Shown: positions 12,600 through 25,358 of the stretch, piece by piece
Position numbering within the stretch: position 1 is the first letter of the stretch
Layout: each line of letters starts with the position of its first letter
Assembly (NCBI GenBank): GCA_005784505.1
Contig: VCAZ01000130.1
Span: 1,166,476 to 1,230,475, forward strand
Reading direction: 5' to 3'
Length of the DNA: 64,000 nucleotides
Source of the DNA: Bagarius yarrelli
Lineage: Eukaryota; Chordata; Actinopteri; Siluriformes; Sisoridae
The notes under the pieces: generated by a model
The model's database searches: none
What the model was told of the DNA's origin: nothing
The model's input: only the letters and a program-made list of their open reading frames with translations
Made by a program: the position numbers and the translations under genes

Positions 12600-13330
12600 C
12601 TTTAATTACTTTATTGCCTCTCAGCTCAAACTCTGAAACGTTTTGGCTGGATGATGCATTGGAATATATCCTAAAAAAGCTTCACAGCTGGCATGCAGGG
12701 GCTTCCTTCGGCGTCTATAGTGCATTTACTATTAGAATTTCCCACTTCAAGACAGTAAAAATATATAAATTGATACCACTGTGAACGCTAATTTGCCACC
12801 AGCCTGAAAACTGTTAAACTCCTAGTTAATTTAATGAGGGCTTTAGACCAGAGAGCGATGTTATTTTTCCAGCCTCCAATAGGCAAGCTCTCTTGTGTAA
12901 ATAAACTAAAATATCCAACAGAATTTATATTTTATATTGGGTTCCCTCCTGTAATTAGTTGTTGTTGCCAATCTCGCCTTACAAGTTGCTGATAGGTGAG
13001 GAAAAGAAAACATTATCGGCTTAACGCAAACCTGAAGCGCATTTTAGAAGGTATAGACGAAGCAGACACTCCAAAAGATTAGGTTTGCCCTGATGGTTTG
13101 ACAAACGTCAGGATTACTAACTGTGTGGAAAGACAAATAGCAGCTACAAAGAGTTTGGCGCTAAGCTTCTTGAAGATCCTCCACCAAGACAAGACGATTC
13201 CAACGAGGGTATTATCCCACCTTTGTTTCTGGGCAGAAGAGTTGAAACAACTCAATGGGAGGATTACCCCCCACTTGTGCCGTTCTAATAGAGATGAATT
13301 GATAAGTTCCTGTCAGGGTTAAAGCAGGTG
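12600..13330. promoter_or_regulatory. Candidate cis-regulatory element 8
   Basis: Long, low-repeat block with GTAATTAG at 12,951-12,958 and a GC-balanced second half (13,090-13,320). A 74-codon frame in it has no signature. Confidence 0.38.
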
Positions 13331-13679
13331 CCTGCTGTAGTGTAGAGTTGTGGGTTGTAAGTGCTCATGTAAGGTTTGGGAGGAAGTTGTCACACCAGGG
13401 GGTGGAGGCTTTGTTGAGAAGGGTCACGGAAGCATTTTAAATAGAAACTAAACTTTATCAGTGCATCCTGCACAGTGACCTGTGTAAGTTATTTTATTTC
13501 CTTAGAGACTAATGTGGCATAAACACTATAAATGATAAATAATAATTGAAGATAATTTCACTCTTGTAAGCATAGTAATAAGGTTTTTAAAAAATCCAAC
13601 GATAGAAAAAATGTCTCAAGTGGTGACATGTGTTTGGGTCAGGCTATCAGAGTTTCATGCTATTGATACAGTACATCAA

Positions 13680-14040
13680 CGTGATTTCTAAAGATATTTC
13701 CGTAAACCTAGCCACACTCGGCTGAAAAGGCCAGGGGCAATGGGACTAAGAGCTGATAAGATCTTCATACCTGGCTAGAGCTGAAGGAGCAGTCAAGAGT
13801 TAGACAGAGAATGCAATCCATCAAACCTCGCTCTGTGGCTGGGGGATGGGGGGTTGGGGGTGGGCAGGCGAGGGATGTCTAAAAAGACAGGTTCTCAGGG
13901 TGCCTCTTGAAGGCCAGTTAGAATGACATGCACTTAATACCTGAGATGCAATTTCTCTTTGTTTTGCCTCTTGACTCCTGTATTCACAAGTCCTAAAGGT
14001 GACTACCAATAACAAAAAGTGACAAGTGACCATTTAGCAT
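13680..14040. promoter_or_regulatory. Candidate cis-regulatory element 9 with G-quadruplex motif
   Basis: Homopolymer-poor block except for a striking G tract at 13,841-13,864: runs of 5, 6, 5 and 3 guanines separated by AT, TT and T. This fits the canonical intramolecular G-quadruplex rule with very short loops on the plus strand. Confidence 0.4.
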
Positions 14041-14283
14041 GTTATTCCTTTGTTCTTAATGTTAATTGTTAGAATTCATTTATTTACTATTTTTCAGATG
14101 AACTATTTTTCAGATATTTATTTAAGATTCAAACATATTTTTTATTTTGTTTATTTTAGGTGCCAACGCTATACAGGGTTTTTAAAGATTTGCTGATTAC
14201 AAATCATTGCCAATTATAAAACTTTTTTTTTTTTTATTTAGTATGATGTTTTTGTTACCCCAAATCTCAGTGAAATGTTGGCA

Positions 14284-14345
14284 ATATTGGCTTGAATAAA
14301 CCCATTAAAACACTTTGTAAGGAATGTTTCACCACAAGCCAATAT
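14284..14345. repeat. 11-bp perfect inverted repeat, 40-nt loop
   Basis: Arms ATATTGGCTTG (14,284-14,294) and CAAGCCAATAT (14,335-14,345). Each arm contains a CCAAT core, so the pair forms two CCAAT boxes in opposite orientation. It could act as a hairpin or as a paired NF-Y site. Confidence 0.85.
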
Positions 14346-14770
14346 AGAATGTCTCCTGTGTCAGCTATTCTAACCCTCAAAGCCAAGAGACACAGACATA
14401 GATTGAACGTATCGATCGGCTTAAATAGCCCTGTCTTTAATAAATACTACATTATGACTGCGAGGTTCTGTCGGCGTGTTGGCTGATGAAGGCATGCCTC
14501 TCAAAGTCGGTAATCAGAGGAAGTTCAGGGGAAAGATAATCTTTCACTCTTTGCATCCTCAGAGACGCAGGCCAGGCAATCAGGGGGGATAGCAGTGATT
14601 GCTCGGGTTGCACTTGTGAAATCACAGCCTGCATTGGCCCCAGCCCTGAAGGAGATATTAAAACCAACCTCTTCCAAGTTTCGCTTTTCAAGTAAATACT
14701 GATTGGGGCCTCCATAAACCAGCTCACTAGCCTCCTCACATCAGACAGCTGTGTGATTCTCACATACATT
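14346..14770. promoter_or_regulatory. Candidate cis-regulatory element 10
   Basis: GC-balanced block with AGATAATCT-type GATA words near 14,534-14,545 and few homopolymers. A 105-codon minus-strand frame has no recognisable product. Confidence 0.38.
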
Positions 14771-15179
14771 CTCCACTGTTCACAACAATAGGGGTCATTT
14801 ATTACATTTCAAATCTGAATGTATAGTGACTTATGTCGTTTGCCATGCTTCTGCTCTTCACAACAATACAAATACATCAAATGTACCTCATCCATCAGGT
14901 GAGCTGGAAATCAATTGCAGTGCAGTATACATTTTAAAACTTTGTGAGATTGCTTACATTCCATATTATGGTTGCTGTGCAAAAATGTGTAGGTGAAAAG
15001 CAGGCGTGCAAGCAAAAGAGAAAATCAAGGCCCAGCCCCGAAACCTGCAAAGTCTTCACACCAACTAACAAAAAAAAAAAAACTAACCTTGGGAATTAGA
15101 TGCTATGTAAAGTCACTTGGGGCAATTTCTACAAATTGTAGCCAAGACTTAGCAAGTATCCTAGCCCCGGCTGATTTAT

Positions 15180-15745
15180 TCTGACTCGAGACCCCAAAAA
15201 GCCTTTCCCTGTTTCATACTCCTATGATTGAATTCAATAGGATCATGTATCCCAAAGAAAAGGCAATTAGTAGATGACACTGACATGGCAAAGGAAACAA
15301 GCTTCAAACACATCAGAAAACAGCTGTCCAGATATTACCAATTGCCGGAGCAAACTGCACCCGATTAAAGTTTAATGTGGCTTTTAAGGGAGGTTTTTGC
15401 TTATCAGTGTGATAGGGTCCAAGGGAAAATATTGTTATTGATTCCATCATTTTAGATGTAACTGATCCTTTAAGTAATTTCCCTGGGTTTCCTGTGTGTC
15501 AGTTTTTAAGTGTCTGCTTGGGTTGGATCATTGCAGCCAGCCGTTCATTTAGAATTCAGAGCTTAATGCACAGAGTGTTCCCGATACACTTTCAGTCACA
15601 TCTGTTGAAAGACAACACACTTATTCCATTGAAGGCCCAACCAGAACATTGACTGCAGTTCAATTTGGGGCAGCTAAATTATGAAAATTAAGTGCTGTTG
15701 GGAGGTATTTTAATTGATCGTTCTGTGGGAGTTTGTTTTAAAATA
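15180..15745. promoter_or_regulatory. Candidate cis-regulatory element 11
   Basis: Dense homeodomain/POU-like words across 560 bp and an E-box CAGCTG at 15,321-15,326, ending in TTTTAATTGATCG. The AT-rich sequence from 15,800 contrasts sharply. Confidence 0.42.
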
Positions 15746-15779
15746 TTGATCCCACTACACCTCAAACGATTTCTAAGAG

Positions 15780-16180
15780 CACACTGTGTAAACTTACTCG
15801 TGTTTAACCCTTCAATTACTCGGACATTTTTACTTAATTTTTAAATAATATTTGTGTTTTAATTCATGACCTAATCCTATATAATTATGTGTTCATATGT
15901 AAACGACATTTATTTATTATCGTATTAACAATTTTTCTAAAGAACAACTACTCGTGTGCTGTATTTACTGTAAATTTTAAATGTTTTTAGATTCTAGTTA
16001 TCATTTTAATTTATTGTATAGATGATTACAATTTAGTGTCTATATAGACAAGCTATGCAACTTTAATTAAAAATTTTAAATTGTAAATATATTAAAAATA
16101 AAAAATAAATATGACATTATTAAAAAAATACATTCCATAAATCATGGCATCCTTAATAAAACGTGCATTGAGCTGAAAGG
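15780..16180. other. AT-rich spacer
   Basis: Very AT-rich sequence with no feature seen. Confidence 0.6.
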
Positions 16181-16189
16181 TATAATCTT

Positions 16190-16700
16190 ATTAAACCCAA
16201 CCTGCAGTCACAGCAAACAGAGCCTTATTTTTAACAACATTGGTAAATGTTGTAGTGATTAAACAAATATAATCTATAATCCTGATTATTACACACTGCA
16301 AAGAATTCTTTAACATGTGAAATGACTGCACGCGGGCCATAGCCCTTTTTTTGAGACCCTGAACAGACTGTGGCGATATACAATAGCCTGGCTCAGGAAT
16401 GGAGGTGTGGGCTAATTTGTCCATCTCCTGCAGTAACCCTCCACTGCTGTAAGAGAAGAAAGACCACATTCAAACCTCAACTGGATTAGATGGGCCAAAA
16501 AGAGCAGGATGTTGAAAGAATGGGAAGCTTTTGTTACTCTCCCTTTTAGATTATATACGATTTTGATTAAAGGACAGCGGTTTTAATGCATATTGGTCGA
16601 TTCAAATCCAATCTGAACTTTTTAGACATTAACGTACAAACCGACAACAGTAACCCGAGCTTAAGTAGTACATCTTTGGCACATTAAGGGTACTTCAAGA
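16190..16700. promoter_or_regulatory. Candidate cis-regulatory element 12
   Basis: Block with a TEAD-like GGAATG at 16,396-16,401 and several homeodomain-like TTAATT/ATTAAA words. Weakly supported. Confidence 0.28.
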
Positions 16701-16899
16701 AAGGAAACCAAAGACAGAAAATATAGGTTCAGGTTTCAGCCTTTAGCCAGTGTGAAAATATCCTCAATTTGATCAAAAATTTATAATGCAACTTTCCAGG
16801 TCTTAAATTTCCTTCAACTGCACTTGAAATGGGCACTTGTTTCCCCATTATGGCTTTTTTAATCTACTTATGTCTGAGTTGTCTTGCTTAAAGATTGCT

Positions 16900-17420
16900 C
16901 CACCATATTGGGTGTTCAGTATCTGAGGTATGTGTTCTTCAGCCGAGCCTGATGAAATAACACAACAGTTTACATATTTCTAAAACCTGAGCTAAGGGCC
17001 GATTGAAAAATCGATATGGGCAATCAAATTTTCTTGAAAATATATACACACACAAGTCTGCTTCGAGGTGACTAAAATGAGGCAAATTTGGTTTTAGCAG
17101 ACAGGAAGAGAGTTGACGCTAAGAAAGCCAGATCGGGCAGTAAATGGCTACTCATCGCGACCAGGAACGAAACCCATCCATCCCCAGAGACACTTAGAGA
17201 AGGGTGAGAGAGGCAAGCAATGGAGAAAGAAGAATATGTGTTGCTGCTTCTTCCTCGCAGCTGGCATTAATTATTCAGCCAAGGGGAGGGATCGCCTTAC
17301 ATTAGCCATCTTGTTTCTTGTGCCTTTAATGACAGTTGTTGTAAACATACATAGACAAACATCATGCCCGTGTCTGTGCAGCCCCTCTCCCCCTCCTTAT
17401 TGACAAAAATATTTTAATTC
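16900..17420. promoter_or_regulatory. Candidate cis-regulatory element 13
   Basis: GC-balanced core at 17,090-17,400 with ATTAATTATTC (17,266-17,276), a POU/LHX-type word. The 96-codon open frame here has no signature. Confidence 0.38.
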
Positions 17421-17429
17421 CTTTAACTG

Positions 17430-20070
17430 AAAGATTTGCCTCAGTCCTCGTGGGGCTGATGATTTGGCACAACAATGTGAAATTTGCATCCAGGAGTTCT
17501 CTATCATAGTTTTGCCATGCTTTTCTGTGTCTTGTTGAGGTTCCTGTATTTGCTTATAAAGGTTTGCTAAGATGAAGAGGTATTTTGTGGGATACTATTG
17601 TTCTGCTGGGTGTTAAAGTCTCCTGGTGATGAGTGACATCTTAGTGTTTGTATGTGGCTGCTTGAATTTGCAAGGTCAAGGGGAAACATTTGGCCCTGGG
17701 TGAAGACTAAAGCGCTGGTATTCAAAACATTTACCCCTTCATGTTTAAGTGATGTCCTGCTAAATAAATGACGGATGTTTACATTAAAGTCTAAGTTTTT
17801 TTGCTGCAAACAAAATCAGTGTAGCATGAGCTCCTATGACTTAGCGAGCACCCTAGCTTAACCTGCCTTAATGTGCATGCATAAGAAAAAAACAATTACT
17901 CAAAATGCTGGAAAAAAAGCCTGGCTTTGAGTTTTATTTCCAAATATGTGATAGAAATGTTTTGCTTACTGTGTACACTATCTGTTTTCCCTTCATTCTT
18001 AATGCATATATTAAGATATTTGAGACAGGATGGATATTGCATCTTGTTGTACCCACACCAAATATTTACCTTTATTCATATCTTTGGTAAGATATAAATG
18101 AGAAAACTTTATTAAATAATTACATCATTATAAATATTAATTAAATTATAATTTAGACCAATCACTGCTATCCCCCCTAGTTACTATAAAAACTGAGAAT
18201 GATACCATGGCTATAAGTAACAGTAAAATATTTGTATAACAAAAATAATGAAAACAATTTATTTTTGCAATAATAAAAATAATAGTACCATTAATAATAA
18301 TGACAATCATTACAATTATTACAATTATTATTAGTAGTAGTATTGTTGTTATTATTATTATTATTATGCACCAAAATCAGTACAATTATTTTAACTCCTC
18401 TAAAATCTCCTTGTCATTAATAACCAAGGCAAACAGCAAAAACCCAAACAAATAACACAGTTACTAGTTCAAATGTATAAATAAAATTTATAGGTATAAA
18501 AATACATTAATTAATAAAATAAGCTTTAATTAAGGGCTACAACCAAAAAGTTCGTATAGCTGACATTTCCCAGAAATTAGAACTGTGAGCTTAAAATGAC
18601 GGTAAAACAGGAAAAGTGTTTCTGATAAATACTCTGTTCTATATTTGATAAAACAAGAAGGAGATCATTCCTGTGCTCGTGTCAGAAAGTGAGCCGCCTG
18701 AACTTTTCCATGCATCATTAAAATTGATTATATGATGATGTGCTCAGATAAAAGGCCGTTTTTTTAGTTACATACAATCAGTATATTTCATGCCAAAATG
18801 GGGAATCTAACCAGAAAAATATTCATTGTAAAATTTGTTGCCTTTTTTCCCAAAAAACAGACTATTCTAGCCGAAAGCCTGCCTAGAAATAAGAAAAAAG
18901 CTTTAAAATAATCTAAATCATTAAATAAAATAATAAACAAAACCAACAGTGTATTACAATTTCCATCTCAGTCTCCAAATTCATACGATTGTATGAAGTG
19001 TCTCCAACCAAGACATTACAGGAGTAGAGGTTTAAATGTGCATTTAATTTTAAAACTACTGTTTCGTAGAAGAACATACATGCCTGTAAAATTGATCTTA
19101 AAATATGTTATTCTATGTAAAATATGTGTTATTCTTGTTATATTTTAATGCTTGTTTTTCTGGAGGTCACTGTGGGTCTGTCTATTGTGCTTACTTCCTA
19201 CTTTGTGTAACCCGAGAGAACCACATCTTTGTGAACCACAGCCTTTAAAAGCCTTATATGAGAAAACAAGTTTACAATTACACATGCTGTGGAAATGCAG
19301 AAGAGAAAAAGTGTCAATGCTGACAATTAGTGGATTGTAAATAAGAATGACAATTAAGGAATAAATAACCCCTGACTACCTTAACATCTGCTAGGCATTC
19401 AGATGAAAATGAAATAAAACGCAAAGAAAACAGGACATGGCAGCTAAACAATGTTTCTGATTTTGTGTTTTTTGCGGTATCATTAGCTGCATTCTATATC
19501 ACTCCACTGATATTGCATTTTGAGAAATGTGCATGAAAATGATAGACATGTTGGTTGTAAAGCTAATAGAGACATGCGCCTCAAGATGCGCCAGTCTGTT
19601 ATTCTTTGACTCCTGCATGTCTTTCAGCATAATAATATGCCTGGCTAGTTCTTATGCCTTCTTTATTACATTTGTTTTAGGTCCACTTTATGTTGCTTCT
19701 GTTAGTACAGACAGATTTTTCCTCTAGGCAAAACTGCTCTTCATTACATACTCGGTTAAAGAAGTCACTGCAATTTTAACGACACAAATTCTACAAACCA
19801 TTTGGCCATTAAAGAAAAGCTCTACTGATTTGTTCTGTTTCTGTTATTATTTTGGCACTTACTGTGGGTTTTATTAAAACTTTTATTATTATTTTAAGGA
19901 CATACTGTAGCTCCATACTGCAAACTGAAGCCAACAGAAATACAGTCTGGTTTATACCAAAACATATGGGCATTTTTAATCTATTAAAACTTCTTTCTTC
20001 ATTTTGAACAAGTAAAATATCTGAAACTGTCTTGTAATGTTCTCCTGAGGAGCAAAAAATCATACATGTT
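17430..20070. other. Intergenic, mostly AT-rich
   Basis: Contains interrupted AAT/ATT runs at about 18,230-18,366. No gene or transposon recognised. The 17,430-17,830 part is less AT-rich but has no strong motif cluster. Confidence 0.5.
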
Positions 20071-20079
20071 GCTCAGCAT

Positions 20080-20900
20080 AGTCCTTGCCAAGGGCTTTAG
20101 CCACAACTCTGCAAACCTGAGCACTATGGCTACTTTGTCCTGATCTGCCCATTCACACTCGAGCAGACCAGAAGAATGTCAGGTCTCGAAGGTGAGATTG
20201 TGTGGATAGCTACAGTCGATCACTTCAGGAAGTCCCCACGTGCTAAAGTGAGCCACTAAGGCACTGTGAAGAAGCTTAAGGAAATTGTGAGATTGATATA
20301 TGATGAAAACCAGTGGAGCTGGCAATCCCTCTTTAATCCTATAATTCAATGCTGTGCTGTGGATTGGTTATCGGCCAGCTCTCCAATGTCAATCGCTGAG
20401 GCGTATCTGTGTGACCTGACATGGTGACCGCGATTGCTGGCAGCCTATTCAACTTGCCTTACTGGTCCAGATCTAGAGTTTCCCTTTCTCACTCTCCCAT
20501 CTCCCTTTCTCACTCTAGCTTTTCCTCTGCTTTCTCTTTTGCCTGAGATCAGACACTTAGCTTACATGTCACACATTTTAGATCAATTTGTTGTGTAGCC
20601 CATTTCAGTGGCTTTGTAGGTAAAAGAAAAAAGGGAGCCTGAAATTATCTGGCATTATTCAAAGGCCTTGTCAACTTGAGGATATGCTAATTTCTATCTT
20701 TTCCTTTTCTCTGACCTGAGATCAGGAGTTAAGTGGCAGCCGTATGTCCATTAGCTGCCAGAGTGTAGCGCTTTCCCACATTTCCTTTTTTTATAATTAG
20801 TCCTGCGGATTGGTCTGCAGTGATGTGCCAATCACTATGGGGACATTTGCCAGCATATGCTAACACCCAAACAACAGCAAAGTGTTTTAGGATTATGGTT
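20080..20900. promoter_or_regulatory. Candidate cis-regulatory element 14
   Basis: One of the longest homopolymer-poor blocks. It has a POU octamer-like ATGCTAAT at 20,684-20,691 and a second near-octamer (TATGCTAAC) around 20,857. A short direct repeat CCCTTTCTCACTCT occurs twice near 20,478-20,515. Confidence 0.42.
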
Positions 20901-20939
20901 TAAGTCGGTTACTTAATAAAGTTGGTTTGTTCATCAAAG

Positions 20940-21430
20940 ACTTTATGCTTAGCTTTCTGGGTGCTCCTCAGGTCCCCTGGCTCCTCATGTTGTCCCTCCG
21001 GCCATCAACATGCAAAACAAATATTAATTTTACTTCAGTACAAACCATAACAGAAGCAGACGTAAGTCATACATATTCTGGACCTTGTTAGTGGTGATGA
21101 ATTGGCTGGTTCAGACCATAACGTGAGGTTTGCAGAGGCTGTGTTGTATGTGAGTGGGAGGATTCCGTGTCTCTTTCTCTAAACCTATTTCTGCTTTTCT
21201 CTCTCTCCACCATTAGATGGAGCACTTGCTGTCAGTGTTCTGGACTGCTCCTAGTCTATATTCCAGACTCTCCTGTCTCCACCATTCACACAGATAAAGC
21301 TGATTAGATAATTAGTATCAGCACTGATTATGGCCACAGTCATCAGGCTGGTCCATATGGTAGTCTACAGAAGGAGTATCACTGGATTTTGGGAAATCCA
21401 GCACAGTAGACAATCATGTATGGTGTATCG
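20940..21430. promoter_or_regulatory. Candidate cis-regulatory element 15
   Basis: Shows GATTAGATAATTAG around 21,302-21,315 (TAATTAG 21,309-21,315) in a homeodomain-rich core at 21,290-21,420. Confidence 0.38.
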
Positions 21431-21839
21431 TCTAGCTAAATATAAGATTTTTAATTCTGTTCATTTTCAGTGCCTGTTATATGTAGTGTGTGCATTTTAC
21501 ATGTGATTCATTAACTGCTGAGGGATTGTGTGAGATCTAACATGGTGAAACTGAAAGCAAGAAATAATACTCTATGTTGTGTGTGTGCGTGTGTATGTGA
21601 GATACTCTCTCTGACATGTGGTGCAAGGGTAGTGGATGTGTGTTAAAGAACAATTGTTTTTAAAGAATGTATCTTTGGCCTTTTCTACAAACAGACAGCT
21701 TGGTTGCTCCCCCCACCTTCTTATGTGTTATCTTCTCCAGTACCACACTTGTAAGTGTTAGCGTCACATAACAAGACCAAGATTTCATCTTGGAAATATA
21801 TTTGAGTTTACGCAGGCAGAGATTTGTTACTAATGCCCC

Positions 21840-22480
21840 CTCCATCGTTCAGGATTGTTAGCTCACTGATAGATTTCCGAGGTGTTGATTCAAAGAGTGG
21901 GGACTCTGTACTGAAGATTGACAAAATATTTTGGTAAGGAAGAAGTCATTACCAGCAAAAGTGATGGGCAGGCAACAGCACTTCCATCGATCAGTAGGGG
22001 GATGAGGTGATCTGTCCATGCTTGCAGGAGACTGCTGGGCACCACTCTTTTAGATTTTCTTCTCCTTTTCCCTTCTCTGTTATCCTCTCTTTCTTTCACT
22101 TGGCACGCTCAAACCAAGAGGTGGCCTGTGAAACAAAAAACATCACTTCCACCATGTTTCCCCTTTAAAACAGCCCCCTCCACATTTCCTCCTTTTCAGG
22201 GCAAGGGGACAATCTTCTCAGGCTTTGTGCAATTAAACACTCCATCTGTCTGAGAAGCCTTCGTCCTCCCAGTGCTTTCACAGCCTTTTCTAATTGCAAT
22301 TCTTATTAGAAATCAAGCGCTACACTGAAGACACAATGCATGCAATTTTAAAGTCCCCTCTCTGCTAAAAAACATGCTAATTGATGATTAATCCATAAGT
22401 TGCCAATCTGCATAATTCTAGTCATCCCTTTGGGATGCCATTTATTGCCTGATTATGATGAAGTGTAGCGGCCTCTTGTG
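21840..22480. promoter_or_regulatory. Candidate cis-regulatory element 16
   Basis: The core at 22,200-22,480 is classic enhancer texture: GCTAATTGATGATTAATCC at 22,376-22,394 joins a homeodomain core to an OTX/bicoid-type TAATCC (22,389-22,394). Close by are a self-complementary ATTGCAAT and several TAATT words. OTX/LHX input would fit a rostral brain gene (inference). Confidence 0.48.
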
Positions 22481-22559
22481 CTACTACGTTAACACAAAAG
22501 GACCCCAGTGTTCTAATACATACACACCTTACATCCAAGTTATATGTATATAGTCTATG

Positions 22560-23010
22560 TTTCCGCAGAACACACAGAGCTTCTTTTGATGTCTTTTTGG
22601 CAAAGTGTGAATTAAGGAAGCTTGGGAGCCAGATGGGACTGGAGGATCAGGTTACCTGTTATAGCTGTGCATCTGCCCTAGCAGTCAATCTCACTGATGT
22701 CTGTGACAAGTCGATGGAGCCCCGCTCAGGAAGAGCTAATGCAAGAAAAGGCAAAAGCAAATTGGTATAGGTTGGCCTACTAACCTGCACTACTGTCCCA
22801 GAATTCCCTCTTGTCCTTTAGCCCAATTTTTGCTGTCTCACGCTAGACAGGGCCATAAATTCAGGCAAGCTTCTTCTATGCAGGGGTTACAGACAGACAG
22901 CAGTGGAGCTCAGTTACACAGAGGCCAGCACCATGGCAGCCAGTCGATACAAACTGGATTTTAAGAAGTCCATTACATAAGTTTTTTGAAATGTCACACA
23001 CTTCTTTGGC
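22560..23010. promoter_or_regulatory. Candidate cis-regulatory element 17
   Basis: Balanced, homopolymer-poor sequence without a dominant motif. Confidence 0.28.
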
Positions 23011-23339
23011 CTGCCTTTTGTCTATAAACATAGCCTGGTGTATTATAACAGATTCCTTTTAAGAATTACCCCTGGGAGGATGGGATCTTATCCTTTTTGT
23101 GACCGTTTGGCCAAGAAAACCAAGATAGCCTTGTGTGCTGTTTTTTCGCTGTCGTGTCTGAAGTGCTTGAGAACAATGAGATAAAACACATATACTCTTG
23201 TAGACACAATAACTTTCTGATAAGACACAAGCAGAGTTCTTCTTTATTCAGACCAAAACTGATTTTTTTTTTGGGGTTTTTTTCGAATTCTTTTTTTGTC
23301 TGCACAGCCAGGTGTCATAAAATGGGGTAGAATTGTCCT

Positions 23340-24060
23340 AAAAGCATTTCATCTGTCACCCTAATAAAGGCAAGAGACAACCCCTTGCACTCTGTATCTT
23401 GAAGAAGAAAAGGGTGCTCCTAACCGGATACTGGGTCTTACATGGCTATTTTTTGATATTCCACTTCTTGTAAGTGATTTTCGAAAGTGGATTGTGCCCT
23501 CAGACAGTCAGAAACATTCCTGTCAGCTACTTTAACAGCAAATAGATAGCCTGATGAATTATGCATGAGAAGGCAATTTTCTCTCAGTCAGTGAGTCATC
23601 AATCACAAGCTTGCTGAGAACCCCAGAATCGGCCAGCCCAGCCATGTTCGCAGCTACTATTATTGGGAGAAATGGCTGCCATTTGCAAAGCCCTTCACCT
23701 CAGATAGCAGCAGTGGAACAAAATTCCACTCCTGCTCGTGTTCTCCATAGCACTCATGTGTCGTCTCTGAACCAGTGTGTGCTGACCAGCATTCTCTTGT
23801 TTTACTGCATTTTGGACACTTTTCAAAAGGCTCATACTGGGGGGACTGAGGGACTGTTCATTTTTGTCAAACAAAGGTGTATTTTTGTGAGGAAAATCAA
23901 TGCAAATATTTTCACATTTGGTCTCTTTTTTGTTGCTAACAGGGACGTGTGGCTGAAAAGACCCTCTTCAGAGCAGCAATTTGATCCATGATTGCATGCA
24001 TTTACCCATGTAATTGAAATAATGAGAGATGATTGCTTTGAGCTATTAGTCATAAGTTCC
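23340..24060. promoter_or_regulatory. Candidate cis-regulatory element 18
   Basis: Core at 23,480-23,760 with GAATTATGCATGAG (ATGCAT 23,561-23,566, POU-like) and repeated AGTCAG words. Two overlapping open frames (126 codons plus, 73 minus) have no family signature, and the longer begins at TTG. Confidence 0.42.
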
Positions 24061-24359
24061 TGATCTTTTTGTTTAATCCTGGCATCAGCTGTCAGTGTGC
24101 TGGTAGGAGCTTTGGGGAAGATACACTGAGGATATCATTTGCATCACCTCAGACTGTAATTTTATTTTCTCTCTGCCTCACTTTTTCTCTCTCATTCTTT
24201 TTTCCCCAAGCTGATACATACTCCCGAGTCCATACAACTCCCTCAGGAATGCAAAAGCTCTCATGTTGTTGTGATAGGAGCAAAAAAAGACAAAGCCCAA
24301 ATACTTAAACTGGTAGTGGTGGTGGCTAGAATGCTGTCAACTGTAAGTAAAATAAAAGA

Positions 24360-24580
24360 CAGCCGGCTTAAGAGAAGTACATGTTAATTCATTAAACACA
24401 CTTACAGAGGCCACCCGAGCCTGACTGGGGCACTTTATCAGAGCCCTTGACACAGGCCATTATACATCACCCTCTGATAACACACCCTCAGTATGTTTTA
24501 CAGATGAGCTATTAATTCCCTATTGTATTAGAACCAGCTGTCTGTGGCTATCAAAATAACAATGGAAATAGAATCAGGAG
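24360..24580. promoter_or_regulatory. Candidate cis-regulatory element 19
   Basis: Contains GTTAATTCATTAAAC (24,383-24,397), GATA-type CTGATAAC and GCTATTAATTCCC. It is bounded on the right by a 33-nt poly(A). Confidence 0.42.
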
Positions 24581-24584
24581 GGAA

Positions 24585-24589
<5 letters not shown>

Positions 24590-24622
<33 letters not shown>
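24590..24622. repeat. Poly(A) run, 33 nt
   Basis: Uninterrupted A tract. No retroposon body is recognisable to its left. Confidence 0.9.
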
Positions 24623-24626
<4 letters not shown>

Positions 24627-25358
24627 CACAATTAATTACAATCATTATCTTCATGACAAATCAAAAGGTGTCAAGCTGTTTTCTAAATATTACTGTGCAG
24701 CCAGTGTTTGATTATGATTTTAACATAGGAAAATGCAGCAGGTATCAGAAACATCTGGTAATTACACCAAGACAAAACACTTACAGTGTTTATATCAGGT
24801 ATGCAAAACAGTCATGTCTAATTGACTTGTTTTACTGTTTAGACTTTGCTTTGTTTGATTAAAAAATATGCAGACGTTCATGTATATATCTGAGAAACAA
24901 ATCATTTTGTTTATTGTTTATTTTTCAACAGACTACACTGAGTGCAGTTCGTTAAGTATTAGAGTGGAATGCTGTTGTTGTTGTTGTTGTTGTTTTTTTC
25001 AGCACATGAAATGGATAAAGTAATTTGTCATATTTTATTGTCACTTCGTCTGGGTCGAACTAAAGAAAATGGAAATATTTGGGGGGGGGTTATTTATAAC
25101 TTGGTTGGGCACAGCCTTTGTGGGTGTTTTATAAAGCTATTATAAGTTTCACTAACCTTACGTGATCCTTTACTGACAACAGACATCTTGTAATGCTAAT
25201 TTTCTGGAACCATTTGGTTAACTTTAACTATTAATATTTTTACTTGTCAAAGTAAATACATACTTGAGTTCTATACTCATATACTGGAAAAATGTTGGGC
25301 CTCTCAGTTTCACAAAAAATATATATATTCAGTTTCAGTAATAATGTCATATATAAAT

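Noticed and set aside
24590..24622. Processed pseudogene or retrocopy ending in poly(A)
   Set aside because: No target-site duplication or recognisable transcript body to the left. The adjoining sequence looks like a candidate enhancer.
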